Below the pieces are notes generated by a model. The model was not told the DNA's origin and did no database searches. It was given only the letters and a program-made list of their open reading frames with translations. From positions 3,921,001 to 3,985,000 of the forward strand of contig CP114495.1 of the NCBI GenBank assembly GCA_027186245.1: a stretch of DNA of 64,000 bases. Direction: 5' to 3'. Shown piece by piece: positions 49,441 through 59,420 of this stretch. Each line of letters starts with the position of its first letter. Position 1 is the first letter of the stretch. Origin of the DNA: Coriaria nepalensis (taxonomy: Eukaryota > Streptophyta > Magnoliopsida > Cucurbitales > Coriariaceae). Both the position numbers and the translations under genes were made by a program.

Positions 49441-50655
49441 TCATGGATTTGGAAATATAAAAACTGGTAGTGGATTAGTCCACTCTAAATAGGATCCATA
49501 ATATTGCTTCACACTCTTACTCTTCATATCATAAACACCATTATCATGTCCTCCATAAAGATCTTTTTTGTACATTCCCAGCCAATAATCATCACTGAAG
49601 TAAATTGAATCTTCTTCCAAATCCGAAAACTCCTTGCAACACACCGATATTGATTGATTCCCACCCAAGAAAAGAGCGTGATCGTTCAAAGATTCGATCG
49701 GTTCCCATTGCTTCTCATTATAATCCAACTTGTAAACATGAAATCGGTTCGTTAGATAAGGATTAAACCAAGAAGGCATGTGTTTCTTACTTAAGTAAGA
49801 AGCATGTTTTTCCTGCATAATTCTATCCACCAGCAAAATCTTACCCTTTGAAACTACGATGTAACTCTTCATAGGGCAAAACATGTCGGAGACCATTCGT
49901 GGTAGAATATTAATTGCTCTTTTAACCGGACAATCATCCTTAAAATCCCAAACTTCAATCGACCGCTTCGATGACGATAAGGCATAGAGCTGGTTTTTTC
50001 CACACGATGTGATATCCCCATAAATTGCAAAATCGAGCAGTAAATCCGTCCACCCGTCGTCCCCATTCTTATAGTAAGCATATTCATAATCATAGATGAT
50101 CACCACCACATAGTTGCTTCTGTGAGATGGATCGGACAGTAAAATAGCTTTGTTGACAATTATTTCTCTTAACTGCTTGCTTGGTCTTTTAGGAAGGGAT
50201 TCGAAACTCGGAAGACCGATACGAGTTCCAGAAAACGGGTTGAGAAGGTGCAGATTGTTGTACCGATCAAGAATGATTAACCATCCGTAAGAAGATCCAA
50301 CACATACAGAGCCTTGAACCAATTCCTTGAATGAATATTCCTTCATGCAGTAAGTCCTTTTTTCACAGAGGTTAAAGAAACGACAATGACTAATATGATC
50401 TTTGTTAGAATAATCACGGTTTGGAAGCATAATTAACCATGGATTACTGATTTGAGGAGTAAGGCTGTAAGTGCGACTGGAGTTGGAGCAGATGAAAGAT
50501 TGTGCGTTAGAATTCCAGGACGAGCAAACAGATTTGAAGCGGAGTATATCGGCCAAACAAAGCTTCTTCAAAATGGTTTCTAAGATATCTTGATGAAGCT
50601 CTGACCATTGACGTTTTGGTTGATTCAACCTTTTGGATAGTTTTCTCTCAACCAT
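49441..50655 (-). CDS. F-box protein with DUF295 (SKIP23/KIB-type) C-terminal domain
   Basis: F-box proteins of this class act as substrate adaptors in SCF ubiquitin ligases; the target here is unknown. It is a single-exon frame of 404 residues starting at an ATG (50653-50655). The F-box lies at about 16-50 (WSELHQDILETILKKLCLADI, then RFKSVCSSWNS). The DUF295 beta-propeller-like part covers about 100-385 (CVGSSYGWLIILDR, LLNPFSGTRIGLPSFESLP, FHVYKLDYNEKQWEPIESL, ALFLGGNQSISV, YFSDDY, GVYDMKSKSV). Length and layout are normal for the family. It is transcribed divergently from the S6 gene about 0.9 kb away. Two broken relatives lie in this window, at 23647-24685 and 47380-47767. Confidence 0.93.
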   Translation of the reverse strand: MVERKLSKRLNQPKRQWSELHQDILETILKKLCLADILRFKSVCSSWNSNAQSFICSNSSRTYSLTPQISNPWLIMLPNRDYSNKDHISHCRFFNLCEKRTYCMKEYSFKELVQGSVCVGSSYGWLIILDRYNNLHLLNPFSGTRIGLPSFESLPKRPSKQLREIIVNKAILLSDPSHRSNYVVVIIYDYEYAYYKNGDDGWTDLLLDFAIYGDITSCGKNQLYALSSSKRSIEVWDFKDDCPVKRAINILPRMVSDMFCPMKSYIVVSKGKILLVDRIMQEKHASYLSKKHMPSWFNPYLTNRFHVYKLDYNEKQWEPIESLNDHALFLGGNQSISVCCKEFSDLEEDSIYFSDDYWLGMYKKDLYGGHDNGVYDMKSKSVKQYYGSYLEWTNPLPVFIFPNP

Positions 50656-50971
50656 TGTCGCTTAAAGCCTGTTCTAAAACTGTTAAGAAGAAGTAGCAAA
50701 AGAAACAACGGATAATAAACAGAAAAGTCGTAAATCCAAGGTGTTCTGATGTCGTCAATCTTATCAGTCGTTATCACCGAACATAAAAGTTGAAAGCAAG
50801 ATAACAAGACTTTGTAATGAAAAAATGAAAAAATAGATTGTGCTCATATATAGCATACCTACGTTGTTTCACTTCTTCGTTGCAGAAGGATTCTTCTTTC
50901 TTCTCCACGCTCTTGATAACTACAATAGCAACAGTCTCACACTCCACGTTAAAGGACTGTATAATATAGAA

Positions 50972-51160
50972 GGAGGAGTTGAGGTAGGGTTAGGAAAGTA
51001 GCAGAAAGATTCGAGTTCCAGTAATATAAGAGGAAGGAGGAGTTGAGGTAGGGTTAGGAAACTAGCAGAAAGATTCGAGTTCCAGTAATAATATAAGAGG
51101 GAGGAGGAGTTGAGGTAGGGTTAGGAAACTAGCAGAAAGATTCGAGTTCAAGTGATATAT
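50972..51160. repeat. Three tandem 64-67 bp repeats carrying telo-box-like motifs
   Basis: GGAGGAGTTGAGGTAGGGTT and the following 45 bp recur at 50972, 51036 and 51103. Each unit contains TAGGGTTAGG (50985-50994, 51049-51058, 51116-51125), whose complement CCTAACCCTA resembles the telo-box of plant ribosomal-protein promoters. The array lies in the divergent promoter between the F-box gene and the S6 gene. Confidence 0.93.
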
Positions 51161-51546
51161 ATAGAGCTTTGAATTGTCAAAAGCCCAAGTGTACTTATTT
51201 CTAAGATTGGAGTCCAAGTAATATTGAGCCCAACCCGTTTTCTTCTTCTGCAGTTTGCACATTAAAACGTTTTTACTTACGGTAATTTTAGTGTACTGAT
51301 ATTAAAAGTGAATTATTTAATATTTTGTAATTTATTATCGATTATAAGAGAATTTTCTTATAAATTTAATTATAATTAAAAGTAAATTTTATAATTCTAA
51401 TTATAATTTAAAACATAATTAATGAAATTTATTAATAATTCAAAATTATATTTATAATGTCAATAAATATGAGTTAATTTACCTTTTTACTTATCTTATC
51501 ACCGTTGTCATTCCCTCTCTCTTTACGGGAAATTTTTCTGGCTTCT
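51161..51546 (+). promoter_or_regulatory. Plastid S6 upstream region
   Basis: It contains GCCCA words at about 51182 and 51227 (site II type on the opposite strand) and is otherwise AT-rich. No convincing TATA box position could be selected. It shares the 0.9-kb divergent interval with the F-box gene. Confidence 0.35.
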
Positions 51547-53175
51547 ATGGAGGCCATTCTGCATGCTTCTTTTGCTGCTTATCTTCTTCCTTCCAGCCTC
51601 TATAAATCGTTGCTATGTAATCATGGCCTCTATAGTAACAATAGCCCTAGCTGCTTAAGATTCTCAGACTGGTGGTCCTCTTCTTCCATTTCTACTCATC
51701 TCTCACCTCGTTTCAGAAGAAAATCGGTTATAGTCGGAGGGAAGAAGAAAACTAACAGTAAGAACAAGAAAGAAGATACTCACAGCTTCGTACCGAAACC
51801 AGATGAAGCCACTGGTCCATTTCCTGAAGCTGTTCTTCTTAAGGAGGTGAATTTAATTTTCATGGATTTTTTTTTCCCCCAAATATTTAAAGGCTCCGAA
51901 TTGATTTTGTAAGTCATTAGTGAGAACTTTGGAGGCTTCGAATTGGAATATTTTTTGTATTGATTTTATGGTTGGTTTTGAGATCTTAATTTCGTTTTCG
52001 AATTTCAGAAAAAGGTACAGGAAGATGGTAAATTACTTCCTGAATTTGATGATGAAGAAGAAGGTAGACCAATTCTGTGTTCTACTTTCTTTCTTTCTTT
52101 TATTTTCTTAACTATTTATTTATTTTTGTTCTTATGATTTGCAGAAAAGCTCTATGAATTTTTAAATCTACAACTGCAAAGCGAATTGGATGTGGATAGG
52201 AGTAAGTGTTCTTATCCTTTTACTTATATTAATTATAGGGACTAGGATTAATAAATTATTTTACTCAAATGAAGATGGCAAAATGGTAGAGAAATTACAT
52301 ATGCTTCTTAGGAGTTAATGAAAATCATCCATTGAGCTTACTTTCTAGTTAATGGGGTTTAGTATAACCCGGGTTTACTGGTTCCATCGCCTTTTCAGTG
52401 CGGCACTATGAGGTCATCTATCTTATTCATGAGAAGCATGCCGAAGAAGTTGGAACTGTTAATCAGAAAATTCAAGGTAGAATATGAACTTCCATGTGCT
52501 TTCTGTTTTATCTTCACATCCTTAGTCATATAAATCGACATTATGTCATGGTTTTTCTCGTTCGATATCTTACTACATTAAGTTTAGGCTGCCTTGAACG
52601 CAAGCATGGCATGCCTTGTTAACTCACCGTTCTAGTTTTGTCATGAATTTGATCTCTAATAAGATGTAAATCTCAATTTTCCTATAATTGTGTTGTGTTT
52701 TTCAAATAAAATGAAATAAAATTTTGATGCAGATTTCTTGAGGGAGAAGAAAGGCAGGATATGGAGAGTGAGCGATTGGGGCATGAGGAGACTAGCATAC
52801 AGAATACAGAAGGCGAAAAACGTGCATTACATGTTGATGAACTTTGAGGTGGAAGCCCAATGGATTAATGAATTCAAGAGCATGTTGGATAAGGACGAAA
52901 GGGTCATTCGACATCTCGTCATCAAGAGGGACGAAGCTATTACAGAGGATTGCCCCCCACCTCCCGAGTTTCATACCTTGTGTTCAGACATGGACAATGA
53001 CGATGATGATATGGATGAAGAAGAAGAAGAAGAAGAAGACAATGATGACATGGACAATGAAGAAGCCTATGTTGATGATGGAGATGAGATTATCTATGTG
53101 AATGGTGATGATGAGAATTTTGAAGGGAGGCCTAGTATATCAGCTGCTGTAAGTAAGAATGTGGGTTCAAAATAA
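51547..53175 (+). CDS. RPS6: 30S ribosomal protein S6, chloroplastic (bS6c)
   Basis: This is a nuclear-encoded protein of the plastid 30S subunit. Five coding exons: 51547-51846, 52009-52063, 52145-52201, 52399-52476, 52733-53175. They total 933 nt, 310 residues. The start at 51547 is the first ATG in frame and opens a Ser-rich, basic plastid transit sequence (MEAILHASFAAYLLPSSLYK). The S6 fold starts at about 138 (MRHYEVIYLIHEKHAEEVG) and includes WGMRRLAYRIQKAKNVHYML and the RVIRHLVIKRDEA strand to about 230. A long acidic tail follows, with a run of Glu and Asp encoded by a GAA/GAT-rich repeat (about 52994-53100). The transit and linker regions and the tail make it longer than bacterial S6. 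A degenerate partial copy lies at 48805-49345. Confidence 0.95.
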
Positions 53176-53472
53176 AAGGTTGGTGAGATAAGTCGGTAGA
53201 TTTCTTGAACCTTCCTTTTTTTTTTTGGTGATCTGGAGGCTGAGGTTAGTCTAGTTTAACGTATTGAGTTGTGTTTTGTACTTCTGTCACACTTTGATAG
53301 ATGATATACAAAAGGCCAAAACAAAATCTGCACATCAAACAAGCATCAGACTAAACTCCGGAACAAGAAGTTCCGCCACACAGACGCTGGTATCAAGAAC
53401 GTCCGTCCACATTAACCTCTGTTGGCCACCTAGTGAAGGGGCCCAAGGTTCTCCCCTCCCCGCTTCAAAAAT

Positions 53473-53548
53473 CCACGTGGCACTTTCCCACAATCCCACT
53501 CCTTCATCCATCTAGCTACTCATACTACAAAGGATGACTACTATAAAA
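53473..53548 (+). promoter_or_regulatory. ABRE/G-box and TATA box of the desiccation-related gene
   Basis: CCACGTGGC at 53473-53481 is a perfect ABA-response (G-box) element. TATAAAA at 53542-53548 lies about 70 bp further on and about 70 bp before the damaged start codon at 53618-53620. This is a textbook layout for an ABA- and drought-induced gene, fitting the PCC13-62 family. Confidence 0.6.
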
Positions 53549-53617
53549 TGAGCAAACTGCATATAGAAGAGACATCAATAGCTAAGAGAAACCCACCAGG
53601 AAAAAAAAAAAAGAAGG

Positions 53618-55020
53618 ATGAAAGAATATACTTCTTCTACCACCACCAGGACCACCATTACTGTTGTTACTTCTTGCTACTCTGGTTCAAACTTACGGTA
53701 TTGGCAAAATGATAAATGATTATGGAAGGACGATCCCATCATCAGATGCAGAGCATTTCGAATTGGCACTATATTTGGAGTACTTAGACGCTGAGTTCTT
53801 TTTATTTGGCTCCCTAGGTTATGGCTTGGACAGAGTCGCTCCAAACTTGACAAGGGATGGGCCCCCTCCTAGAGGTGCTAGATTGGCCAATTTGAGACTT
53901 TTCCACAAGGATGTGATCATGCAATTCGCCTTCCAAGAAGTTGGACACTTGAGGTTCTCTTTTTTTATTTTATTTTTTATTTTTCTTCATTTTGGCCAAT
54001 CACAAACTGCAGTTTGAGTAAAATGAGGTCTTCTTAGTTAGATTGAACAGACATCCGCCCAAACTAAATTTTAGTCTCAAACTGTCCAAGACTGTCTCCC
54101 TTTAAAAAGTGTTTGTATTTCTAAAATTCAAAATGTCTCCAATGTCTTCTTAGATGCTTTTAATCCAGATCCCAATATTACCTAACAATTTCATCATGCC
54201 AAACTCCAGTTTGTATTCCAACCCCCCCTCTCTCTCTCTCTTTTCCCTTTTTTCTAAATTATATTTGGTGCTAGAAAACTTGCCTTTTTTCCTTGTGCGA
54301 GCTCTAAGAGTCAAAGTTGATGATGCAGGGCAATCAAAAGTGCAATAAAAGGGTTCCCAAAATCATTTGCAAATGTCATGAATGATGCAGTTGGGAGAGT
54401 TTTGGAACCACCTTTTGACCCTTATGCTAATGACTTGAACTTCCTTTTTGCATTCTATGCAATTCCTTATGTCGGCCTCACTGGATATGTTGGATCAAAC
54501 CCACATCTCAGAAGTCCTGGTCCCAGAAAGGTACAACCTAGAATTCAAACACCCAAATGTTAAAATCTGTTAGTATTTCAGAAAATCTCCTCGGTTTCTC
54601 TTTCCTTGTATTCATTCTCAATATTGATGGGTTTTTTTTTTTTTCAAATCAGCTTGCTGCAGGTCTTTTAGGGGTAGAATCAGGCCAAGATGCAGTAATT
54701 AGAGCACTACTTTATCAGCATGCCAAAGTAACAGTGGCACCATATGGATTAACTGTTGCAGAGTTCACAGCACACATAAAAATTAAGAAACAAATTAGGG
54801 CTTGAAGGTTTGAAAGATGAAGGCCTTGTGGTTCCTAAGTATATGGGGGCAGAGGGGAAAATTTAAGGAAATGTGTTAGCTGGAGATGAGTTTTCACTCT
54901 CATTTGCAAGAACTCCACAAGAAATACTAAGAATTGTATGTACTGAGAAGGTCCCAGGAGGTTTTTATCCAAATAGAGCTAAGGGCTGGATAGCCATATC
55001 ATATTTAGAGAAGAGTTCAT
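53618..55020 (+). pseudogene. Broken desiccation-related protein PCC13-62-like gene
   Basis: The family (ferritin-like domain, first known from the resurrection plant Craterostigma) encodes secreted or cell-wall-associated proteins induced by drying. Three exons can be traced: about 53618-53953, 54329-54540 and 54653-55020, with intact splice sites. Family hallmarks include DAEHFELALYLEYLDAEFFL, FQEVGHLR, PPFDPYANDLNFLFAFY, YVGLTGYVGSNP and EKVPGGFYPNRAKGWIA. Lesions: the only nearby ATG is one base out of frame with the Leu-rich signal-peptide stretch that follows it; a one-base excess in an A-run near 54775-54780 shifts frame in exon 3; and TAA at 54867-54869 interrupts the restored frame. 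Two of the three are A-run indels and could be sequence errors, but the nonsense codon argues for a true pseudogene. Confidence 0.88.
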
Positions 55021-55719
55021 AGAAACTTGCAAAATATTCTACTTAGTGTTGTTGCTTTTTGAGTTCCCTGTAGTTTGAGGATATGCCCTTTCCTTGTTAA
55101 CAAATAAATAAGAATTGACTGGGTAGGGTTTTTTTTTTTTTAAATTTAATTTCTGAAATTTGGGTTAGCTTTAGATCATTGCTACATAATAATTATATAA
55201 AGAAGATATTAGCGGTGTTCTTTAAGACTTGGAAACTTAAAGAGTGATTGTCTAACTAAACAGGTTACTATGACTTTTTCAAGGTTAAACTGGAATTAAC
55301 CCTTGACTATAAATCGCCCAGGAATCTGAAGAGTGGTAAAACATATTTGTATATAGATTAAGAAAATGTGACAAATTATATATATCATTTTAGATGGGTG
55401 TTTCAAATATTCTGTAAGGAGCGTACTTACAGTGCAAATTATGCATACGAGGATACATTTAAAAGTGAAACAAAAAATGCAACAAGAGTTGATATAGATT
55501 TACCTGTTGGTTCACTTGGGTTGAGCACAGCTTGCACGAATGTTGCTGATTAATCTGCATTCATAGAGTGTTTCTGAATTTTTCTTTCACTCAAAATTCA
55601 GTTAACACGGCCTATCTAAACCAATCCAGTCTGCAAAACTCTGTTTTCCCAAGTTCCAATTTGGGAAGCGAAGCTTGCTGGAAATCAATGTCTAGAATCA
55701 TCAAAACTCGAGCATATTA
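55021..55719. other. Spacer between convergent genes
   Basis: Likely 3' UTRs of the PCC13-62-like pseudogene (left) and the PPR gene (right, minus strand). No further coding sequence is supported. Confidence 0.55.
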
Positions 55720-57702
55720 TCAATTTCTCAGTATGTCATCAAGAATGTAAATTGGTCCCATATGACCTAAATGGTTGAAGAAACACCGAACCAACATATT
55801 CCATGAAGCAATATCAGGGAAAGTTCCTTGATCAATCATTTTATGAAGGTAAACAATGGCTTTTTCTATGTCAAGCCAATAGCAAATTCCCCACATAATA
55901 ATACTCTGTGTTACACTATCTTGACTCCACTCTTTCTTCATACCACTAATCCTCTCCACAAGTTGAATACCAGTTTTAACTCTTCCTTGCATACAATAAG
56001 CATATATCATTGTGTTGTATGTAAATGCATCAAGTTCTATTCCCCCCACTAACATTTTGCTAATAAGCAGCAAAGCTTCCTCAGGCATATTAGCACGACA
56101 AAATCCATTCAAAATCGTGTTATAAGTCACTAAATTGAACTTTATACCTCTTTCTTCAATCTCCTTTATAATCCCAGAAGCCTCTTCAAACCTGTTCACT
56201 TTGAAAAGACCATCCAATAATTCATTATATGTTATGATATTAGGAGAACACCCATACCCCTCCATTTTGTCAAGAAGCCTCACTGCCCATTCTACTCTTC
56301 CATCTTTACATAAACCTTTAATAAAAGTATTGAAAGTAACTGTACTCGGAGAGCAACCTTCACTTGCCATATTCTCTAAAAGAGAAAAGGCTTGATGAAA
56401 CATCAAGTTTCTACAAAGAACATCAACCATGCAGGTGTAAGCCACAACATTAGCATGGCAGCCACTGTTGATCATCTGATTCCATATCCCAGATGCACTA
56501 ATCAAATCACCATCTTTTGCAAAGCCATTGATAAGAGTACTATAAGTTGTCACGTTAGGAGAGAACCCTTTTCTCTCCATTTGATCCAAAACTGAGATGG
56601 CTTCAATCAAATTCCTATTCAAGCAAAGACCGTGTATTAGAGTATTGTAAGAAACCACATTGGGCTCGCATCTCTCTTGAATCATCTTGCTCCACAAGTC
56701 AAGAGCTTCATGTAACCTCCCTTTCAAGAAACAACCCTTTATCAACGATGTAAAAGTATGAGTATTAGGGCTACAACCTCTAACAAACATGCAGCCCAAA
56801 ACAGCAAAACCCACATCAACATTCCCCAAATCTGAAAGAGAATTAAGAATTGTCGAATAAGTGATGACATTAGGGTCGATTTTTTTATCCACCATTTCAC
56901 CCAACAACTGCAAAGCCTCTTCAATTCTACCTTCCTTACACATCCCACAAATCAAAGCATTATAAACCGGAACAATCGGTTCAAAACTTCCAGCTAGCTC
57001 TCTTGCTTCCTCTACCTTACATAAATTACACAATGAAGATATTATAGTTGTATAGCTCACAGCATCAGGCACACAACTTCTCTTAGACATTTCAACGAGC
57101 AGTTTACGTGCAGCATCAACCCTATCATTCTTACACAATGCTTTCAAAAGTATATTGTACGTAAACACATTCGGTTCCAATCCATCTTTCTTCATATTAC
57201 TATATATCGGATTAATCATCCGAAACCTATCTTCACTCAACAATGCATCCAAAAGATAGTTATAAATCTTCACCGTAGGTTTACATCCAAATTCTCTAAT
57301 CCGATAGAACATTTTCAGAGCTTGATCGGCCAATCCAGCTCGACGATAAAAATGTATAACAGATAAAAATAATTCTCCAGAGCAAGAGATACCTTCAAGC
57401 TTCATCTGCTGCAAGAGGTACTGCACGCAGTCCATTTCACTTTCCCGCCCGAGCTTCTCGATCATGGTTTTGTACGTTAATGGAGTGTGTTTGAAGGAAT
57501 TCGAATTCGCGATCGATCTGAAGTACTCCATCGCGAAAGTAATGTTGCGCTCAGATTCCAATCGACGCAGCACATCGGATTCTCTGATAAGGGTTTGTTC
57601 GTTGCGATCAGATGGATTGAGGATTGAATTCGTGTTTAGGACGAAGGGAATTAGGGGGTTTTGAACTTTTAGCAGCAAGGAACAACCTTCTTTCAGATAC
57701 AT
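55720..57702 (-). CDS. Pentatricopeptide repeat protein, At3g48810-like
   Basis: P-class PPR proteins bind organellar RNA one base per repeat and act in RNA processing or translation. The single-exon frame has 660 residues from an ATG at 57700-57702. The start MYLKEGCSLLLKVQNPLIPF matches the start I know for Arabidopsis At3g48810 (about 659 residues), as does most of the body. About fifteen or more 35-residue repeats run from about 75 to 640, with classic words such as PNVFTYNILLKALCKNDRV, PDAVSYTTIISSLCNLCKV and PNVITYSTILNSLSDLGNV. There is no E/DYW editing extension. The N-terminus is plausible as an organelle-targeting sequence, but which organelle cannot be told. The gene looks undamaged. 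Confidence 0.95.
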   Translation of the reverse strand: MYLKEGCSLLLKVQNPLIPFVLNTNSILNPSDRNEQTLIRESDVLRRLESERNITFAMEYFRSIANSNSFKHTPLTYKTMIEKLGRESEMDCVQYLLQQMKLEGISCSGELFLSVIHFYRRAGLADQALKMFYRIREFGCKPTVKIYNYLLDALLSEDRFRMINPIYSNMKKDGLEPNVFTYNILLKALCKNDRVDAARKLLVEMSKRSCVPDAVSYTTIISSLCNLCKVEEARELAGSFEPIVPVYNALICGMCKEGRIEEALQLLGEMVDKKIDPNVITYSTILNSLSDLGNVDVGFAVLGCMFVRGCSPNTHTFTSLIKGCFLKGRLHEALDLWSKMIQERCEPNVVSYNTLIHGLCLNRNLIEAISVLDQMERKGFSPNVTTYSTLINGFAKDGDLISASGIWNQMINSGCHANVVAYTCMVDVLCRNLMFHQAFSLLENMASEGCSPSTVTFNTFIKGLCKDGRVEWAVRLLDKMEGYGCSPNIITYNELLDGLFKVNRFEEASGIIKEIEERGIKFNLVTYNTILNGFCRANMPEEALLLISKMLVGGIELDAFTYNTMIYAYCMQGRVKTGIQLVERISGMKKEWSQDSVTQSIIMWGICYWLDIEKAIVYLHKMIDQGTFPDIASWNMLVRCFFNHLGHMGPIYILDDILRN

Positions 57703-57885
57703 TCTTGAAGGAAAAATTTGAGCTAAACAATCCTAATCATCAAATTTTAAATTCAATCTCAGCACGTCAAGCGAGACGATGAACGTTACTGGGACAGAGA
57801 AAGGGGACGTTACTTTTAAAATTTGGGGGTGTTGGTATAAATTAATCAAGAATAGTAGGGAACAATACCAAAGAACAAGGATAGG
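57703..57885. promoter_or_regulatory. PPR gene upstream region
   Basis: A short 183-bp interval separates the PPR start codon from the TRMT61A fragment. It must hold the PPR leader and probably part of its promoter. No specific motif is convincing. Confidence 0.3.
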
Positions 57886-58290
57886 ATGTTGCCTAGTGAT
57901 CCCACGAAAAAGATATCATTTACCATATTGATCCGATATGGGGATCTAGTCATTGTGTATGAGAGGCATGACAATATCAGAGCCGTTAAAGTATGCGATG
58001 ACTCAACCCTTCAGAATCGGGTCGGTGTGTTCAAACATTCCGATTGGATAGGGAAGCCATTTGGCTTCAAGGTCTTCAGCAACAAGGGCTGGTTCGTTTA
58101 CGTGCTACCTCCAACTCCAGAGTTATGGACTTTGGTACTAAGCCGTAGGACTCAAATTCTCTACATAGCCCATATCAACTTTGTCATCATGTATTTGGAG
58201 ATTGTACCCGGTTGTTTGGTTCCAGAATTTGGGACCGAAGTGGGTCGCTTACCGTATCTCTTGCTAAAGCAATTAATTATTGATGTTTAA
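57886..58290 (+). pseudogene. TRMT61A: Truncated tRNA m1A58 methyltransferase (TRMT61A/Gcd14) fragment
   Basis: The open frame starts with ATG and keeps the conserved N-terminal domain of the catalytic subunit that methylates A58 of tRNA. It shows MLPSDPTKKISF, GDLVIVYERHDNIRAVKV, FKHSDWIGKPFG, LPPTPELWTLVLSRRTQILY and IVPGCLV. At the start of the methyltransferase fold, where the family has the S-adenosylmethionine loop (GTGSGS), one base is missing (about 58217-58225). The frame runs on through unrelated residues to a stop at 58288-58290. The rest of the roughly 310-residue protein is absent. The SAM-binding site is lost, so catalysis is not possible. Confidence 0.9.
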
Positions 58291-59420
58291 TAAAAATATG
58301 ATAGTTTATATGATTTATTTATAAGAGCTGAACAGTTAAATTATGTCTTATGATAAATCAAAATATTGGCGAAATGTAAAAATTATTATTGTAAGTATGC
58401 AATGGTCACAAACAGATTCTTTCGGAAGATGATATTTCTCATTTCTCGAATAATTTTAACACTTTACTATAAGTTAATATTTACTTGGAATTAAATAAGA
58501 GGTTAATCTAAATTAAACGAATTTAATTTGGAATTAAATAAAATCATAAAATGTGTGTATGAAATCCTCCTACTGACGTGATGTAGAATCTAATTGGTGA
58601 CACACACAAGGTTTGGAGTAACACAGTTAAAGTTTCGTCGAAGAAAAAGGAAAAACGGACCAAAACTATTTTATGGATCAAATAGTAATTTGACATATAG
58701 TTTAACTATAAGTGTAAAATTATAATTATTAATTTAATGTAATACAGCTTTTCTAGCACAACTAAGTTATATATAAACTTCTATTTAATTATAAAGGGGT
58801 CATAAAAGTTTGTAATTAACAATCAGATATTAAAGAATTTAATGAGCCGGATTATTAATTGAATTTTCATGGATCAAAATTAATCGAATGTTTGATTAAA
58901 TAACCTATGAGTATGACCCATAGGTGGCCGGCCATTGAATGGACTTTAGCCCATCTCACTTTTATGTTTTAAGGCAACTAGGATTCATAACGAGATTAGG
59001 AAAGTATGACTCAACCTTTGCTTATAAATACAAGGCATATAGTGACCGAAATTAAGAAGTGCTCACATAAGCCTCTTGGCCAAAAATCAAAGAAGAAAAT
59101 AGGTTTTTCATTTCTTTTCCTTGAGCTTATTATCTCATGAGTTGAGATTTTAAGTAAAAACTTAATTGTGCGGAATGAATCATGTGGATAATGGTTAGAG
59201 GGCGAACACGTGGGCGCATCCCCATCTTATTCAATAAGAGTTATGTAAATCAAAAGAGGCATTCCCCTTCCTTAAACATTGGTTTAATATTGATAGGATT
59301 TATTGTGCTTTCTATAGATTATATATGATATAATTATTGTATGATCGGTTTGGATAGAAACTGTGCACGTTAGAATATGATATGAATAAAATTTTAAGTA
59401 TTTATATACGTGCATCACTT
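58291..59420. other. Intergenic, possible LTR-like stretch
   Basis: AT-rich. At about 58910-59240 there is a more structured piece with a GCTTATAAATACAAGGC TATA-like element (about 59019-59035) followed by a leader-like run. This resembles the core promoter of a retroelement LTR, but no terminal repeats were found. No gene is supported. Confidence 0.4.

Noticed and set aside
42371..53175. Operon-like or co-regulated plastid translation cluster
   Set aside because: Only two of the genes are plastid ribosomal proteins. They are separated by a retroelement remnant and a decayed duplication, and plant neighbours of this kind are usually unrelated. Kept only as a low-interest finding.
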